Shown here: piece by piece, positions 1 to 11,305 of the stretch
Layout of the letters: every line of letters starts with the position of its first letter
Numbering within the stretch: the stretch's first letter is position 1
Origin: Meloidogyne chitwoodi
Lineage: Eukaryota; Nematoda; Chromadorea; Rhabditida; Meloidogynidae
NCBI GenBank assembly: GCA_015183035.1
Contig: JACZZP010000007.1
Location: 1,984,001 to 2,048,000, forward strand
Direction of reading: 5' to 3'
DNA length: 64,000 nucleotides
Made by a program: the position numbers and the translations under genes
Notes under the pieces: generated by a model
Databases searched by the model: none
Told to the model about the DNA's origin: nothing
Seen by the model: the letters and a program-made list of their open reading frames with translations, nothing else

Positions 1-41
1 AACATTTTTTTTCATTTTCATAATTTAAAATAATTCTCTCT

Positions 42-3000
42 TCAAACGTATATTTTAATAAGAACATATCCTATAATCCACATAAAAAAGTTGGCCAAAT
101 ACCACATCCAAGCTAGCCATTTTCCACAATTTTCCCAAGCACTGCGAAGATCACGCTTTTTTCTTTTAGAATTTAATTTTTTATTTTTTTTAAAAATATT
201 AAAACATTCTTCGTTTTTTGGAGAAAATATATAATTTGCATCTTTTTTGTCAAAACTTATTGTATTTGGACAATTTTTAATAAAAGTTGAATTATTTTGA
301 CATGAAAAATCTTAAATATTTAATTAGTATTATTTTTTTTAATTTTTATTTGGTAAAATGTTAAGGTTTTTAACCGAAAAAACCGACCGACACGTTTGTC
401 AAGGCTCTAATAAAAACCAGCCAAATAAAGAATAAAAAGATTATTTGAAATTTAAAGAAATAATAAAAAAATTTCCCTAAGCATTTGCTGGGAATAATTG
501 AAGGGAACCTTCTTTTCAACTTCTTACATGTAGGGTCAGTAGGACGGGGAAGGATTAACGGGGAACGGGGACAAGAAACTTTACCGAGAACGCGCCCGGG
601 AATGGGGGGAGATAATTAATTGTCGGGGACAACCATATGGGAACTCTTTATGTGATTTTTCTAGTCAAAAGTCCAGCGGGGGAACGGGGACAAACCCTAC
701 TTACAAAACTATATCCTTTTTTGATCAAATAAATTATAATTATTAAAAAGAAAAACAAACCGTTTTGTATATTTTTAGTACTTCGACGTGAACGAATATT
801 TTGAAAATAATTTTGTTGAAATTGGTTAGAATCTACTGGTATACCTACAACGGTAACTCCCATTGCAGGGTTTTGATTATTTTGACGAACAGGGTATCCG
901 GTTATATTTTGATAATTAGGGCCACTTGGTTGAGGAGGGAAAAAATTATTAAGTTGTTGTTGTTGTTGAGGAATTGTAGGTGAATTTTGTCTTCTTCGCA
1001 AAAATTGGGGTAATTGAATATCATTTAATTGAATTTGGGGTAAATTATTATTTGGAACAGGACATTTTATGTCATAAATAATTCCTTTAGAAACGTAATA
1101 ATTTAACCAAAGCCAAGTAATTCCTCCAACAGTATACCAAACAATTATAGTATCTTTTTTAGTGCAATGATGATAAAAACAATGATTATAATAACGTTTT
1201 TTGCGTATTAATTGTTCTGAATATGTTTTTGATGTTTTCTGAAAATGTTGAACTTTTAAATTTTAATTGAATTTAAATTAAAATTGATAGGAATGGGATC
1301 TTACGGGAATTAATCCCGAAAAATCTATCAAAAAATTCGGGAGTTCGGGAGAAGGGATATCTCCAGTGTTTACTTTAATTTGACAATCCAACCCTGAATT
1401 TTATGAAATTTTTTAAAATAATTTTTTAACACGTCCCCTCCCTAAAACGGATATGGATAAAATATTAAACAGACTAAAAAATAGCCTAAAATTTAAACAT
1501 TAAATATTAAAAATTTAAACTAAGAGATTCGTCTCCGTAGGACGGGGAGGGGGAACGGGGACGAGAAATCCTTCCGAAGACGAGCGGGGATGCGAAGAGA
1601 AATTATTAATTGACGAGTGCAATAAACCATTTTTTGATTTTTATCAATTAAAAGCCCAGCGGGGGAGCGGGGACAAGAAAGAACACTAATTTAAACATTA
1701 CCTCTACTTTATCATCAAAACATTGTTTTATATTTGAAAATAAATTAGTATCCGAAGTAAAAAAATCTTCGCTCTTTTTATTAATAAATTTATCTAATAT
1801 TTCTTTAAGATCCATCAAATAATTATTTTTATTTTCTTCACTTTTTTCTCCAACTTTTTCAGTCTCATCTTCAAATAATATATCTATTTTTATTTCTTTT
1901 GCTTCATTAAGCAAGATCTCTTTAATTTCTTCAGATTTTTTATTTTTTAAATTTAAGGTCTTAACAAAAATTTCAATAAACGGAAATAATTTTTCAAAAT
2001 CAGCCTTCATTTTCCTCTTTGATTTTCCGTAATTATTTTCAAATAATTTTGTCAATTGTATTAACAATGGTTTTCCAAAAATTTGTTCATAATAATAAAA
2101 TGGCATTGAAAGCTTTTCCAAAAAATTATGTTCAATTTCAATGCTACAAAGATTTTTAATTAATAAATTTATATGTTTAAATGTTTGGTTAAGTTCAAGA
2201 TTTTTTTTATTATTTTTTATCCAATTGAGTGGATAATTGAAATAATTTTGCATTTTATTAATTAATTTTTGGGTAAAATTATTGTTTCCTTCAGGAACTT
2301 GTATGGCATGAAAATCTTCGTTTTTTGGTTTAAAATTGATTTTTGAGCCTTCATTTACTTTAAAATTTTAAAATTATAATTATTTTAAGTAAATATATTA
2401 ATAAATAATTTATTATATTTTTAGTCAAAATTAATTAAAAAAAATAAGGCAAAAGGTTAAACTTGGCAGAGAGCGCAGAGTAGCTTATCTTTCTCATGCC
2501 TCTTCTGCCATTGCTTATATTTTCTTTGTTAAATTCCTTTTTTTATTTGGAATCATGAATTTAATTAAATTATATCTTCTAAACAAAAAATACTCAAAAA
2601 TGCTAAGTTTTGACTAGAGGAATATTAAAATGTCAAATGTTCGAATCTGGGTTCGGGTTTCGACATATGCGAAATCTGAGTTTATATGTACAACAATACT
2701 TTTTCAAAGCAAAAACATGTTTAAGTATTTAAAAAAACGTAAATAGCAAAAAGAGCATTTAGCCAATTAGACATTTGCCTTAATAAAAACCCAAAAGATG
2801 CTCATGTCCAGACAGTTAGCCGACTTTGCGGACCCGAACAAAATAAAAAATAGAGAATCTGGCGAAGTAGCGATTCAATCCTGTCAAATGAGGTGTCATT
2901 CGAAAGATCTCGAAGAGCTGAATCGAACTAGCCCTAAATGAAGTCGAACCAACGACTATGAGACGAGATATGGGTCCCCGAAATTCGAAAAATCATAGGG

Positions 3001-5783
3001 GGGAGTAAGCTCCTCTAAGTGATTGCCAACAGATTCTTTATATATTTTTTTATTTTATTCAGTTCCGTAAATGTCGCTTAAATTTTAAAGGTTTTCTTAA
3101 TTTATTTAACTTACATTTAAAAATCATTTCACTCATTTCATCAATTAATTCTTCTTTAAAATTTTCATTAATTTCATATCCAAATAATAATTTTAAAATT
3201 TTTTCATTACATTGTTCAGTCAATTTATTACTCAAGTTAGCCAATACTTGTTTTATTAAATCAAAATTAATTAATTTTATTTTATTTAATTGTTCTTCTG
3301 AAATATTTTCTATTTTATTCAATTTTTCAAAAATTTTTGAAAAATTTTTTTCATTTTTTGGTTTTTCCACAATTTGCTCAAATGATAGAGCTAAAGCATA
3401 ATAATTTGCTTTAATAAAATTTTTACTAAATTCATCAAATTTTTCTTTCAAAATTTGATCATTTTGGTCTGTTGACTTGAATTTTTTAAATATTATAAAA
3501 TTATTATTTTTTGTAGTATTTAACCTTTTAATTAAAAAAAAATAAATTATTTATTTTTAAATATTTTCGAATATTTTGATCAAATAATTTTTTAAATTAT
3601 TTGAATATGATTTTACTTATTTTGAGGAAATCAATTAATTTTAAAATTCAAATTATTTTATTTAAATTTTATTTTAGCATTTTCCCAATCTCTAGGTGGA
3701 CGTCCCGATTTTTGAGGCAACCGTTTAATCAAAAAAATAAATAAAATAAAAATGTTATTATTTTCAAGTTCATTTATAATGACACTTGGATATAGTGAAT
3801 TAAAATTTAAAAAATTTTATTACTTGCTGAATAACTTTGAATTCAAATTATCCTCAATTTTTTCGTTTAAAGATTTAATAATATTTTTAAGGAATAAAGA
3901 ACCATTTAAATTATTTAAATCATTAAATAATTTATCAACATTAATTTTGAGTCCATTCTCATCAATTTGAATGTTTACATTGTTTTCATCATTCATTAAA
4001 AATTTTGTAAAAATTTGAATGATTTCTCCATAGTTTTGAATAAAATTAGAGTAAGATAATTCTTCAGAAATATTTTCTGAAATAAGAAGAGAAAATAAAA
4101 GCTTAATTTAAAAGTCTGTCTGAGACAAAGGGTTATACCGTAGGACGAGAAAAAAAGTTGGAGTTGATTAAGTTTTAATAACTCTAAAACCTCTCTGTTC
4201 CGTTACCTCTACTATATTATTAATAGTAGTAGTTAGAGCAATTTAAAAAAAATTAAAAAAATATTTTTACCCAAATTTAAAATTCTTTTAAAAGCATATT
4301 TAAATATATTATCATTCCACCCTAAAAGATTAAAATTTGTATTGTTTATTTTTTCTAAAAATATTTTCTTTTCTTTAATTGATTTAATTATATTTAAATT
4401 ATTCGAAAGTATTAATATTTTAATTAAATTATCTTCAGCATTATTTATTAATGATGTTTTTGATTCTAATATATTTATTGAACATTTTAAACGAAAAAAT
4501 AAATATTCTTTTGATTTTTCTTCATTTTCTAAAATTTCCATGTAATCACCAAGATTAGGATTTTCTGAACAATTTTGTCCAAATATTTTGAATTTATTAA
4601 TTATTTTGGAAATAAATGTAGGCTAAAATTGATAAAAAAAATAAATAATATTTAATTCTTTACCTTTTCAAATATTGGTTTTTCCACACATTTTTGGTCA
4701 AAACGCCAATTTAAAAAATGTTCAATTTTTTCAAAATCTTTTTGATTTTTAGTAAATTGTTTAAATTCAATTTTAGAATTATTAAAATCAATTTTAATAT
4801 TTTCAAATTTTGGATGAAGAACATTAATTAATTTAATTGACAATTTTAATTCTTCTAAATTTTGTGTACAAATAATTTCTAATAAATTATTAAAATCATT
4901 TTCTTTAATAAATTTATAAATATTTAATGCAATAAATAAAGGTTTAGTTAATAAAAAAGATTTGAGAAGATTTGAATAAATTTGAGAAATTTCCAAATAT
5001 TTTGAAATTGTTTTTTCTTCTTTAATTTGAAAAAGACCTTTAGTTACATTTTTATTTTTTATTTCAATAAATAATTTATTAATACAATTAATATATCCCC
5101 AAAGTTGTTTATTTGCTTTTTCAATTGCTTCTTTTTTTGTTTTGCTATTTAATACTTGCTAAATATTATATTTAATTAATTATTTTATTTAATTATTTAT
5201 TTATTTTTTAAATAACTATTTAAATTAATAGGAGATGTAACTCTTTAATTTAATAATTTTAAAATTTCCAAAAAATTTATTATTTACTCAATTAATTGTA
5301 TTTACCCAATTCTCTATTTTTTTAATTAAAACTATAAGGCTAATATTATAAAGATTTTTACTTAAAATAAAAAAAAATAAAACATTATAATAATTTTAAA
5401 AATTAAAAAAGACTTTCTAAATATTTATAAAAATATCCCCTTTAAAATTAAATTAAATAAAATACCGTAATTGGATCATTAATTATTATCTCTTCATTAT
5501 TATAATTATTTTTTCCTTCATTATTACAATAAACAAAAATTCCTTTAAAACGTGTTAATTCATCAAAAATGGTCATTTCATTAAAAAATATATTTATACA
5601 ATTCTCTGGATTTATTGAACATTTTTTAATTTTATTAAAATTTTGAGTAATTTTTAAAATTATATTTTTATCAATTTCATCAATTTTGGAAGAAATGTTG
5701 TCAATTTCCTCATTACTTAATATTTGTTTAATAAAATAAATTAATAAAATAATTAATTTTATTAAAAGAAATACTTTAAACAT
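42..5783 (-). CDS. Secreted/membrane-anchored Lys/Asn-rich protein, 8 exons (paralogue 1)
   Basis: Function unknown; I do not recognise the family. Exons (high to low): 5783-5466, 5158-4664, 4622-4271, 4076-3824, 3524-3115, 2357-1702, 1238-761, 310-42, joining in frame to about 1076 aa. All junctions have GT donors and AG acceptors, and phases agree. Residues 1-22 form a hydrophobic signal peptide; residues 23-828 are helical, rich in Lys, Asn, Ile and Phe. A basic RKKR stretch precedes a membrane segment near 858-878, followed by a Gln/Asn/Pro-rich linker. Residues 1051-1076 form a Trp-rich hydrophobic C-terminus after a KRKKR motif. Apparent stops at the ends of exons 4 and 6 lie inside donor sites (exon 4 ends at GTAATA). 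The paralogue at 23929-27544 uses the same phases at every shared junction, which strongly supports this model. The exon 7 donor is the least certain, since GTAAGT at 704 is stronger but out of frame. Confidence 0.7.
535..695. repeat. GC-rich dispersed repeat in an intron, copy a
   Basis: GC-rich block within the last intron of the first gene: a GTAGGACGGGGA-like start, GGGGACAAG-type words, ending near AGCGGGGGAACGGGGACAAA. It is clearly related to 1537-1678, which has the same order of words. Its composition contrasts sharply with the roughly 80% AT surroundings, so it is an inserted repeat. I see no terminal repeats. Confidence 0.5.
1537..1678. repeat. GC-rich dispersed repeat in an intron, copy b
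   Basis: Second diverged copy of the repeat at 535-695, placed in the preceding intron of the same gene. A short fragment with the same GTAGGACG start is visible near 4139. Confidence 0.5.
2390..3050. other. Long intron with repeat-like, more GC-rich sequence
   Basis: Intron between exons 5 and 6 of the first gene. It is more GC-rich than its surroundings. Around 2980-3015 a block with TTCGAAAAATCATAGGGG resembles the fold-back repeat at 38400-38440. No coding frame or convincing tRNA was found. Confidence 0.4.
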
Positions 5784-6383
5784 ATTTCTCTAAAAATTAT
5801 TTTAAATTACTAAATTAAATAAAGTGCATTTAATTAAATTAATTTATAGCCTATTTTTAGCTTTATCAGTAATAAAATTAACATTTCTCTTAAATAAATA
5901 ATAAAATTTTAATTTAAAATTAAAACATCAACTTTTGAATTTTTATCCTCTTTTATTTCATACGCGTAATTAAAAAAAATTTAATAAAAAAAAAACTTTT
6001 TTTTTTTAGTGGCTGATACGATATAATTAATTTAAAAAAAAAGAAAATAAAAATATAAAAAGGATAGGTAAAATTAAATTTGACTGCCATCCTCCTAAAT
6101 CTCTTATTTTATATTCAATTTATTGACACAAAAAAAGAACGAAAAAATTTTAAAATTTTTTCGTTCACTCTATGCCTTCACTTATAGTTTACTGCCTTTT
6201 TAATTTAAACATTGATTTCTCAATTCATATGAATTTTCACGTGATTCAATAATTAAAGAAATTAATAAACTCGAGATTTTTTTTTAATATATAAATTTAA
6301 ATCGAGGAATTTAAAAAAATTAAATTTTATTTTTAAATTAATTTTAAAGTTTTTAATTAAATTCCTCTTTGAGGATTAAACAC

Positions 6384-6476
6384 CAGTGATGGGCAAAATA
6401 GGAAAATAAAATTACAAAAAATAAAAAAAATTTGTCTAAAAACACGAAATAAAATTACGAAAGTTGCCCATCCCTT
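6384..6476. mobile_element. hAT-type MITE, 93 bp
   Basis: Ends CAGTGATGGGCAA and TTGCCCATCCCTT form imperfect terminal inverted repeats, flanked on both sides by the 8-bp direct repeat TTAAACAC. A CAGTG-like end with an 8-bp target duplication is the hAT pattern. The same insertion is at 28014-28106, so it predates the segmental duplication. Confidence 0.6.
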
Positions 6477-6792
6477 TTAAACACAATTTAGGAGGTCGGT
6501 TTATTAAAGAAATAAATTACATGTTATTAAAACATTTTTATTTGAAAAATATAATTATTTAATTACAAAGAGATGAACACACCTATTTTTATCAAATATA
6601 CTTTCCCCTTATATTTATTACCCAATTTATTTCATAAACAAACTTATAGGGTAATTGAGGGTTTCAAAGAATAGAAGTTGGTCCAATTAATTCCCATTAA
6701 AATATAATAAAATAAATAAATATATAAGTGTAATATTAACAAATAAATATATAATAATGATTAAAAAAAATATTAAAAAATAAATTAAAATA

Positions 6793-7829
6793 CCGTATTT
6801 ACTCTAATACAATGACACCTCCATTTGAATGACACCTCTATTTGAGTGACACAATTTGAGGGCATCGAAAAATAAAATGACACCCTCTATTTGAATGACA
6901 CCTCTAATTGAATGACACTTTTGGGTTACCGTGAAATAAATTGCCTATGAATATAATTTGCCAAATTTTTTTTCTTTTCATTATTTTTAAGTTTTAGATG
7001 GATAATTTTGATGAAAATATTGACGTATTGGGTAAATAACCAGTTGGATCCCTACCTGTCCGCAAAGAGAATTCGCTCTTTTCTTTCCTTCTCTTGTATT
7101 TTTGGCGTTAGGAGAAGTGCACGCTTATTTTTCCTTTACACTGTAATATGCCTTTTGGCACTTGGAAAGAAAAGGATAAATAATTAATTAATAATAAAGT
7201 GAAAATATAATTATTTTAAAAGTGACCAAAGATTAATAATCAAATAACATAAATTTGGGACAACATTCTCAAATATATTTCTAAAAGATCAGGTGAACCT
7301 GTTAAGGGATTATAATGAAGGGAAAAAACCAGTAAAAGGACAAATATTTAGGTAATTCAGTTTTTGTATATATCTCATCTGACGGATAATTCTGAATCTT
7401 AATCACTATTATTAATTAATTTTAATTATTTATCCATTTCTTTCCAAATGCCAAAAGGCATATTATAATAGAGGAGAAGGAAAAATAAGCGTGCACTTCT
7501 CCTAACGCCAAAAATGCAAGAGAAGGAAAGCAAAGAGCGAATTCTCTTTGCGGACAAGTAGGGATCCAATTGGTTATTTACCGACGAATTGAATTTGACA
7601 GACGAGGAGGGACCATCCGAAAAGAAACCAAGACAATCATTCACAATTGAGAAAATATATTAGTGATTCTTCGGTTGTTTAATTAATTAAAAATTTGAAT
7701 AAATTAATGAAAAATTGGTCATTGAAAAATACAATGACACCCTCTATTTGAATGACACCTCTAATTGAATGACAAAATTTGAGGGTGTCGAAAAATAGAA
7801 TGACTGTCATTCTATTAGAGTAAATACGG
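6793..7829. mobile_element. TA-flanked DNA element (Tc1/mariner-like ends), with a nested element
   Basis: Terminal inverted repeats CCGTATTTACTCTAATA start and end the block, with TA on both sides (6791-6792 and 7830-7831). The orthologous empty site in the second duplication copy (near 28970) has a single TA, so the insertion is directly visible. Sub-terminal repeats of the word TTTGAATGACACC occur near both ends. No transposase frame is seen. A second element (7031-7582) is inserted within it. Calling it Tc1/mariner rests on the TA target only. Confidence 0.65.
7031..7582. mobile_element. Nested element with about 165-bp terminal inverted repeats
   Basis: Arms 7031-7190 and 7414-7582 are long inverted repeats (GGTAAATAACC outermost) separated by about 220 bp. 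Flanks GACGTATTG and GACGAATTG look like a 9-bp target duplication with one mismatch. Long terminal repeats with a 9-bp duplication suggest a Mutator-like non-autonomous element. A short reading frame on the minus strand across the right arm is a by-product of the repeat. Confidence 0.5.
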
Positions 7830-8720
7830 TAATAATAATAATATTAGCCTTCAGAAATTAGCTAAAATTCCAAATACTTATTTAATAAAAAATGTTTGTT
7901 TAAATTAATTTAAGTAAATAAAATTAAAATAAAAAAATTAATAAATAGTCGGGCTCTCAAAATATATCTCGAGAAAAAAAAATAAATTTAAATTTAAATC
8001 TCGAATTTTGATTTTTAAAAGAAAGTGCATTTAAAACTCATGTGAGTCTTTTAACGTTCACATATCAAAGATCTCTAACATTTTGCTTTACCTCTCTCAA
8101 AATTTAATTTTTTATATGTGATTTGATATTTATTAAAAAAAAAAATTTTTTAAACATAGGGCATGTGTCAATTAATTTTTTAAATTTAATAAAAAAATTA
8201 ATTTATTTTTAAATAATTAAATTTAATTAATAAAAATATTATTGTCCTCCAAAAAAGTAAAAAAAAATAAAAATAATTAAAAAATAAGAGTAATAATTTA
8301 AATTATAAATAAATATTTTAAAAAATAAAAAACATTTAGAGGGAAATTTAAAAAATAAATTAGAGGAAATATCCCTCCAAATTTTATAAATTTAATAATT
8401 TATTTAATTTAATAAATCCTTTATTTATTTATTTTTTATTCACCCAGGCCCGTAGGATAAATTCGGGCTAAAACAAATTTTGTTATATAACCCAGTCATA
8501 CAGTTTATTTAACTCGGCAAATGTTGATTTTGTATTTTATTTTTTTAAAGTTTTTTGACAAATACATACCGTAATATGCTAATATAGTCCCACCCTCTAA
8601 TATAATCCCGGTACTTGTCGGTTATCACCCACTTTTTGCGGATAGGACAACTATATAAAAGACAACTTGAATAATAAAAAAAGTACATTCTATTATTTTG
8701 TATTCTATTTTTAAATTTTA

Positions 8721-8761
8721 CTAGCGGAGATGGACGCCCTTCGGGCGTCCATCTCCGCTAG
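8721..8761. repeat. Perfect hairpin, 19-bp stem and 3-nt loop
   Basis: CTAGCGGAGATGGACGCCC, loop TTC, then its exact complement. It is GC-rich in an AT-rich setting and sits just inside the left end of Merlin-like element 1. A hairpin of the same architecture (17-bp stem, 3-nt loop) is at 35521-35557. Confidence 0.75.
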
Positions 8762-8844
8762 CAAAAAGCAATAAACTTAAAATATTCTGACAATAAAAAC
8801 TTTACACTTACAAACTTTTTAAAAGAACAAAACACAAAATACTG

Positions 8845-9030
8845 AGACTCAAATGTTTCTGACTCATGAGTCTCTTACACAAACTCAATCGTTCCTGACT
8901 CAAGTGTCTCTAACTCAGAATCAAATGTCTTTCACTCAGAATCAACTGTCTCTTACTCAAACTCAAGTGTCTCTTCCTCAAGTTTCTCAGTCATAAGTGT
9001 CTTCGACTCAGCTTCAAGTGCTCATCGCAG
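8845..9030. repeat. Degenerate edge of the 15-mer satellite
   Basis: Diverged units of the type AACTCAAGTGTCTCT run into the perfect array that begins at 9031. The gradient from degenerate to perfect suggests the array grew from this edge. Confidence 0.6.
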
Positions 9031-9615
9031 ACTCTTGTGTCTCTGACTCTTGTGTCTCTGACTCTTGTGTCTCTGACTCTTGTGTCTCTGACTCTTGTGT
9101 CTCTGACTCTTGTGTCTCTGACTCTTGTGTCTCTGACTCTTGTGTCTCTGACTCTTGTGTCTCTGACTCTTGTGTCTCTGACTCTTGTGTCTCTGACTCT
9201 TGTGTCTCTGACTCTTGTGTCTCTGACTCTTGTGTCTCTGACTCTTGTGTCTCTGACTCTTGTGTCTCTGACTCTTGTGTCTCTGACTCTTGTGTCTCTG
9301 ACTCTTGTGTCTCTGACTCTTGTGTCTCTGACTCTTGTGTCTCTGACTCTTGTGTCTCTGACTCTTGTGTCTCTGACTCTTGTGTCTCTGACTCTTGTGT
9401 CTCTGACTCTTGTGTCTCTGACTCTTGTGTCTCTGACTCTTGTGTCTCTGACTCTTGTGTCTCTGACTCTTGTGTCTCTGACTCTTGTGTCTCTGACTCT
9501 TGTGTCTCTGACTCTTGTGTCTCTGACTCTTGTGTCTCTGACTCTTGTGTCTCTGACTCTTGTGTCTCTGACTCTTGTGTCTCTGACTCTTGTGTCTCTG
9601 ACTCTTGTGTCTCTG
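9031..9615. repeat. Perfect minisatellite, 15 bp x 39
   Basis: Thirty-nine consecutive copies of ACTCTTGTGTCTCTG without a single difference by eye. Because 15 is a multiple of three, several frames are open on both strands (repeats of SDSCV on plus, SQRHK on minus). I do not consider these genes: the array lies inside a transposon and no frame has more support than another. Confidence 0.95.
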
Positions 9616-9781
9616 ACTCAGATCCTCAGCACGGCTTTCTTTTCTTATGGCTTCACTGAAGCAGCAAGGTTCGTCGACGTCCATATTTGAAGCAAAAATG
9701 CAGCAAGCAGTGTTGTTTTTGTTGTTGTTTTGAATGAAGTAGCATTAAAGACTGATCAAAATACAGGGTTTTTATAGTATC

Positions 9782-9930
9782 CAAATTCTAGGTTCAAGTT
9801 TATTTTCAAGTTTTATATTTCAAGTTTATTTTCAAGTTTTAATTTCAAGTTTATTTTCAAGTTTATTTTCAAGTTTTAATTTCAAGTTTATTTTCAGGTT
9901 TCAAATCCAAGTTTATTTTCAAGTTGCAAC
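9782..9930. repeat. Tandem repeat of TTTATTTTCAAG words
   Basis: About nine irregular copies of CAAGTTTATTTT / CAAGTTTTAATTT in tandem, inside Merlin-like element 1 downstream of the satellite. No coding capacity seen. Confidence 0.7.
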
Positions 9931-10098
9931 CTTACTATAAAAACTCCCATTTTCACTACCCTCAATCATTTGTCTATAAAAAGCCAAACAAACAGACAAA
10001 CACACAAACATTCTCAATTATATAATTAGATTTTTAATATATTATTTAGCTCAGTCTATCATTTTATATTTGATTATTATTATTCTATTTAACTTATA

Positions 10099-10320
10099 AT
10101 GAAAATTTGGGATTTGCCAACAACTGAAAAAGATGCCATCGAATTTTTACAAGATCGTGGTCTTCTACAAAAAACGAGAGCTTGTCGTTATGGAGATGAA
10201 ATGAAACTTTATCACAAACAACGAGCAGTTTGGCAATGTAATAAATGTCGTCAACAACAAGGTGTTAGAAGTGATAACTGGTTCAGCAATACGAAACATT
10301 CATTTTGTGAACGTTTTTGA
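10099..10320 (+). pseudogene. N-terminal fragment of an ISXO2/IS1016-like (Merlin) transposase
   Basis: A 73-codon frame with a zinc-ribbon layout: CRYGDEMKLY early, then WQCNKCRQQQGVRSDNWFSN. Merlin and IS1016 transposases carry this kind of ribbon (paired cysteines, then a WRC..C segment, then a VR..TWF segment) before the DDE catalytic domain. Here the frame stops directly after the ribbon and nothing resembling the catalytic domain follows before the right end at 10451. The first cysteine pair is incomplete. I read it as a relic whose binding domain alone remains. Confidence 0.5.
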
Positions 10321-10921
10321 ATAAATTATGCTTGCTTGGGGGAAATGTTGGGCATTGGAATGTTTTTTATTGTAGTTGTTTTATATAAATAAATAAATTT
10401 GTCCGCAAAAAATTATCCGCAAAAAGTGGGGAGGGATAACCGACAAGTACCATAATCCCACCTAAAGAGGATGTTGAAAAATATAATACCATGGTATTAT
10501 ATTAGAATATTTACGTATATTAAAAATACAAATTTACCGAAAAAAATTTTTATGCTAAATTTAAATAAAAAATAAAATTTAAAAATTGTTTAAAATTACA
10601 AATAAAAAATAATTTTTAAAATTTGAAAAATAAAAGAAATAGAAAAGTAAAAATTTCTAAACATTTCTTTTGCTAATAAAAAAATTTACCACATGCAATA
10701 AATGAATAATAAAAATAATTTATAGCAGGACTGGCGCTTAAAAATTACGCAGAGTTTTTAGGAAATATTTACATTAGAAAGGTCAGACTAGGCTTTAACT
10801 AATATTGTTTTAGACATGCACTCCTTTTTAATTTTTTTCAAAAATAATTTTTGAGTCAATTTAATCTCTCAAATTGAACAAAAAAGAAAAGAAAACAATT
10901 TAAAATGAGGCATGTCCTAAA

Positions 10922-11105
10922 CAGTGATCGGAAAGTTCCAGTTCAGGAACGGAACTACTGGAACTACCAAATTTCTGGAACTGGAACTGGCCCGGAACTA
11001 GTTCCCTACCCCACAATAGTTCCGGAACTGGAACTGCAAAAATTCAAAAACAAGTTCCGGAACTGGAACTAGTTCCGTGGAAATTTTGGAACTTTCCGAT
11101 CACTG
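10922..11105. mobile_element. hAT-type fold-back MITE, 184 bp
   Basis: Ends CAGTGATCGGAAAGTTCC and GGAACTTTCCGATCACTG are perfect inverted repeats flanked by the perfect 8-bp repeat GTCCTAAA. The interior is made of repeated TTCCGGAACTGGAACT words and folds back on itself. CAGTG ends with 8-bp duplications are typical of hAT elements. Confidence 0.75.
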
Positions 11106-11305
11106 GTCCTAAAACCTCACAAACATAATAATACACTCACTCAATGTGTATAACTTTAATTTAAAAAATTTTGTATTCAACACCTATAAATAATTTTTTT
11201 TCATTTTTTTCAAGTTGTATTTAAAAGAAACTTTTGCTAAAATTTTTTAAATATAAGCGGAGACAAAAACAATATGTTTTTGATAATTTAATAAAATATA
11301 AGGGT

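Larger units (their letters stand above)
5895..8440. repeat. Segmental duplication, copy 1 (5' flank of paralogue 1)
   Basis: Apart from insertions, this non-coding block aligns with 27545-29610 over its whole length, including the words GGCTGATACGATATAAT, TTCATATGAATTTTCACGTG and GGTTTCAAAGAATAGAA. It is the upstream flank of the first gene, and the second copy is the upstream flank of the paralogue, so promoter and gene were duplicated together. At 5890-5850 on the minus strand lies a decayed version of the paralogue's first exon (start codon followed by a short frame of about 16 codons ending in a stop). The element at 6793-7829 is present only in this copy. Confidence 0.8.
8610..10451 (+). 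mobile_element. Merlin-like element 1 (1842 bp, truncated transposase)
   Basis: Terminal inverted repeats GGTACTTGTCGGTTATC at both ends, continuing imperfectly through CACTTTTTGCGGAT, are flanked by a perfect 8-bp direct repeat ATAATCCC (8602-8609, 10452-10459). GG-starting ends, an 8-bp duplication and an internal zinc-ribbon frame like the N-terminus of IS1016/ISXO2 transposases (10099-10320) fit the Merlin superfamily. Most of the interior is simple repeat, so the element is non-autonomous. Confidence 0.65.
8569..10515. mobile_element. TA-flanked host element split by a Merlin-like insertion
   Basis: Left end CCGTAATATGCTAATATA and the reverse complement of the right end (CGTAAATATTCTAATATA) match well and are flanked by TA. 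They resemble the ends of the element at 6793-7829. Only about 40 bp of this host remain on the left and 60 bp on the right; everything between is the younger element at 8610-10451. Confidence 0.45.

Noticed and set aside
2630..3010. tRNA-like GGTTCG and TCGAACC words
   Set aside because: I could not form a cloverleaf with a proper acceptor stem; the words belong to a dispersed repeat.
3059..3451. Stand-alone 130-codon gene ending in FKRHLRN
   Set aside because: It has no ATG; it is exon 5 of the first gene, and the codons after 3115 are intron read-through past a GTAAGT donor.
3752..4545. Plus-strand frames at 3752-3970 and 4342-4545
   Set aside because: They are opposite exons 4 and 3 of the minus-strand gene, which have splice and paralogue support.
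7426..7644. 72-codon minus-strand frame
   Set aside because: It spans an arm of the inverted repeat in the element at 7031-7582 and is mirrored by similar sequence in the other arm.
9031..9615. CRISPR-like regular array
   Set aside because: There are no spacers; every unit is the same 15-mer, and the sequence is eukaryotic.
8997..9690. Three overlapping 217-220 codon frames on both strands
   Set aside because: They are produced by the 15-bp satellite, which has no stop in several frames; no composition, start or splice support.
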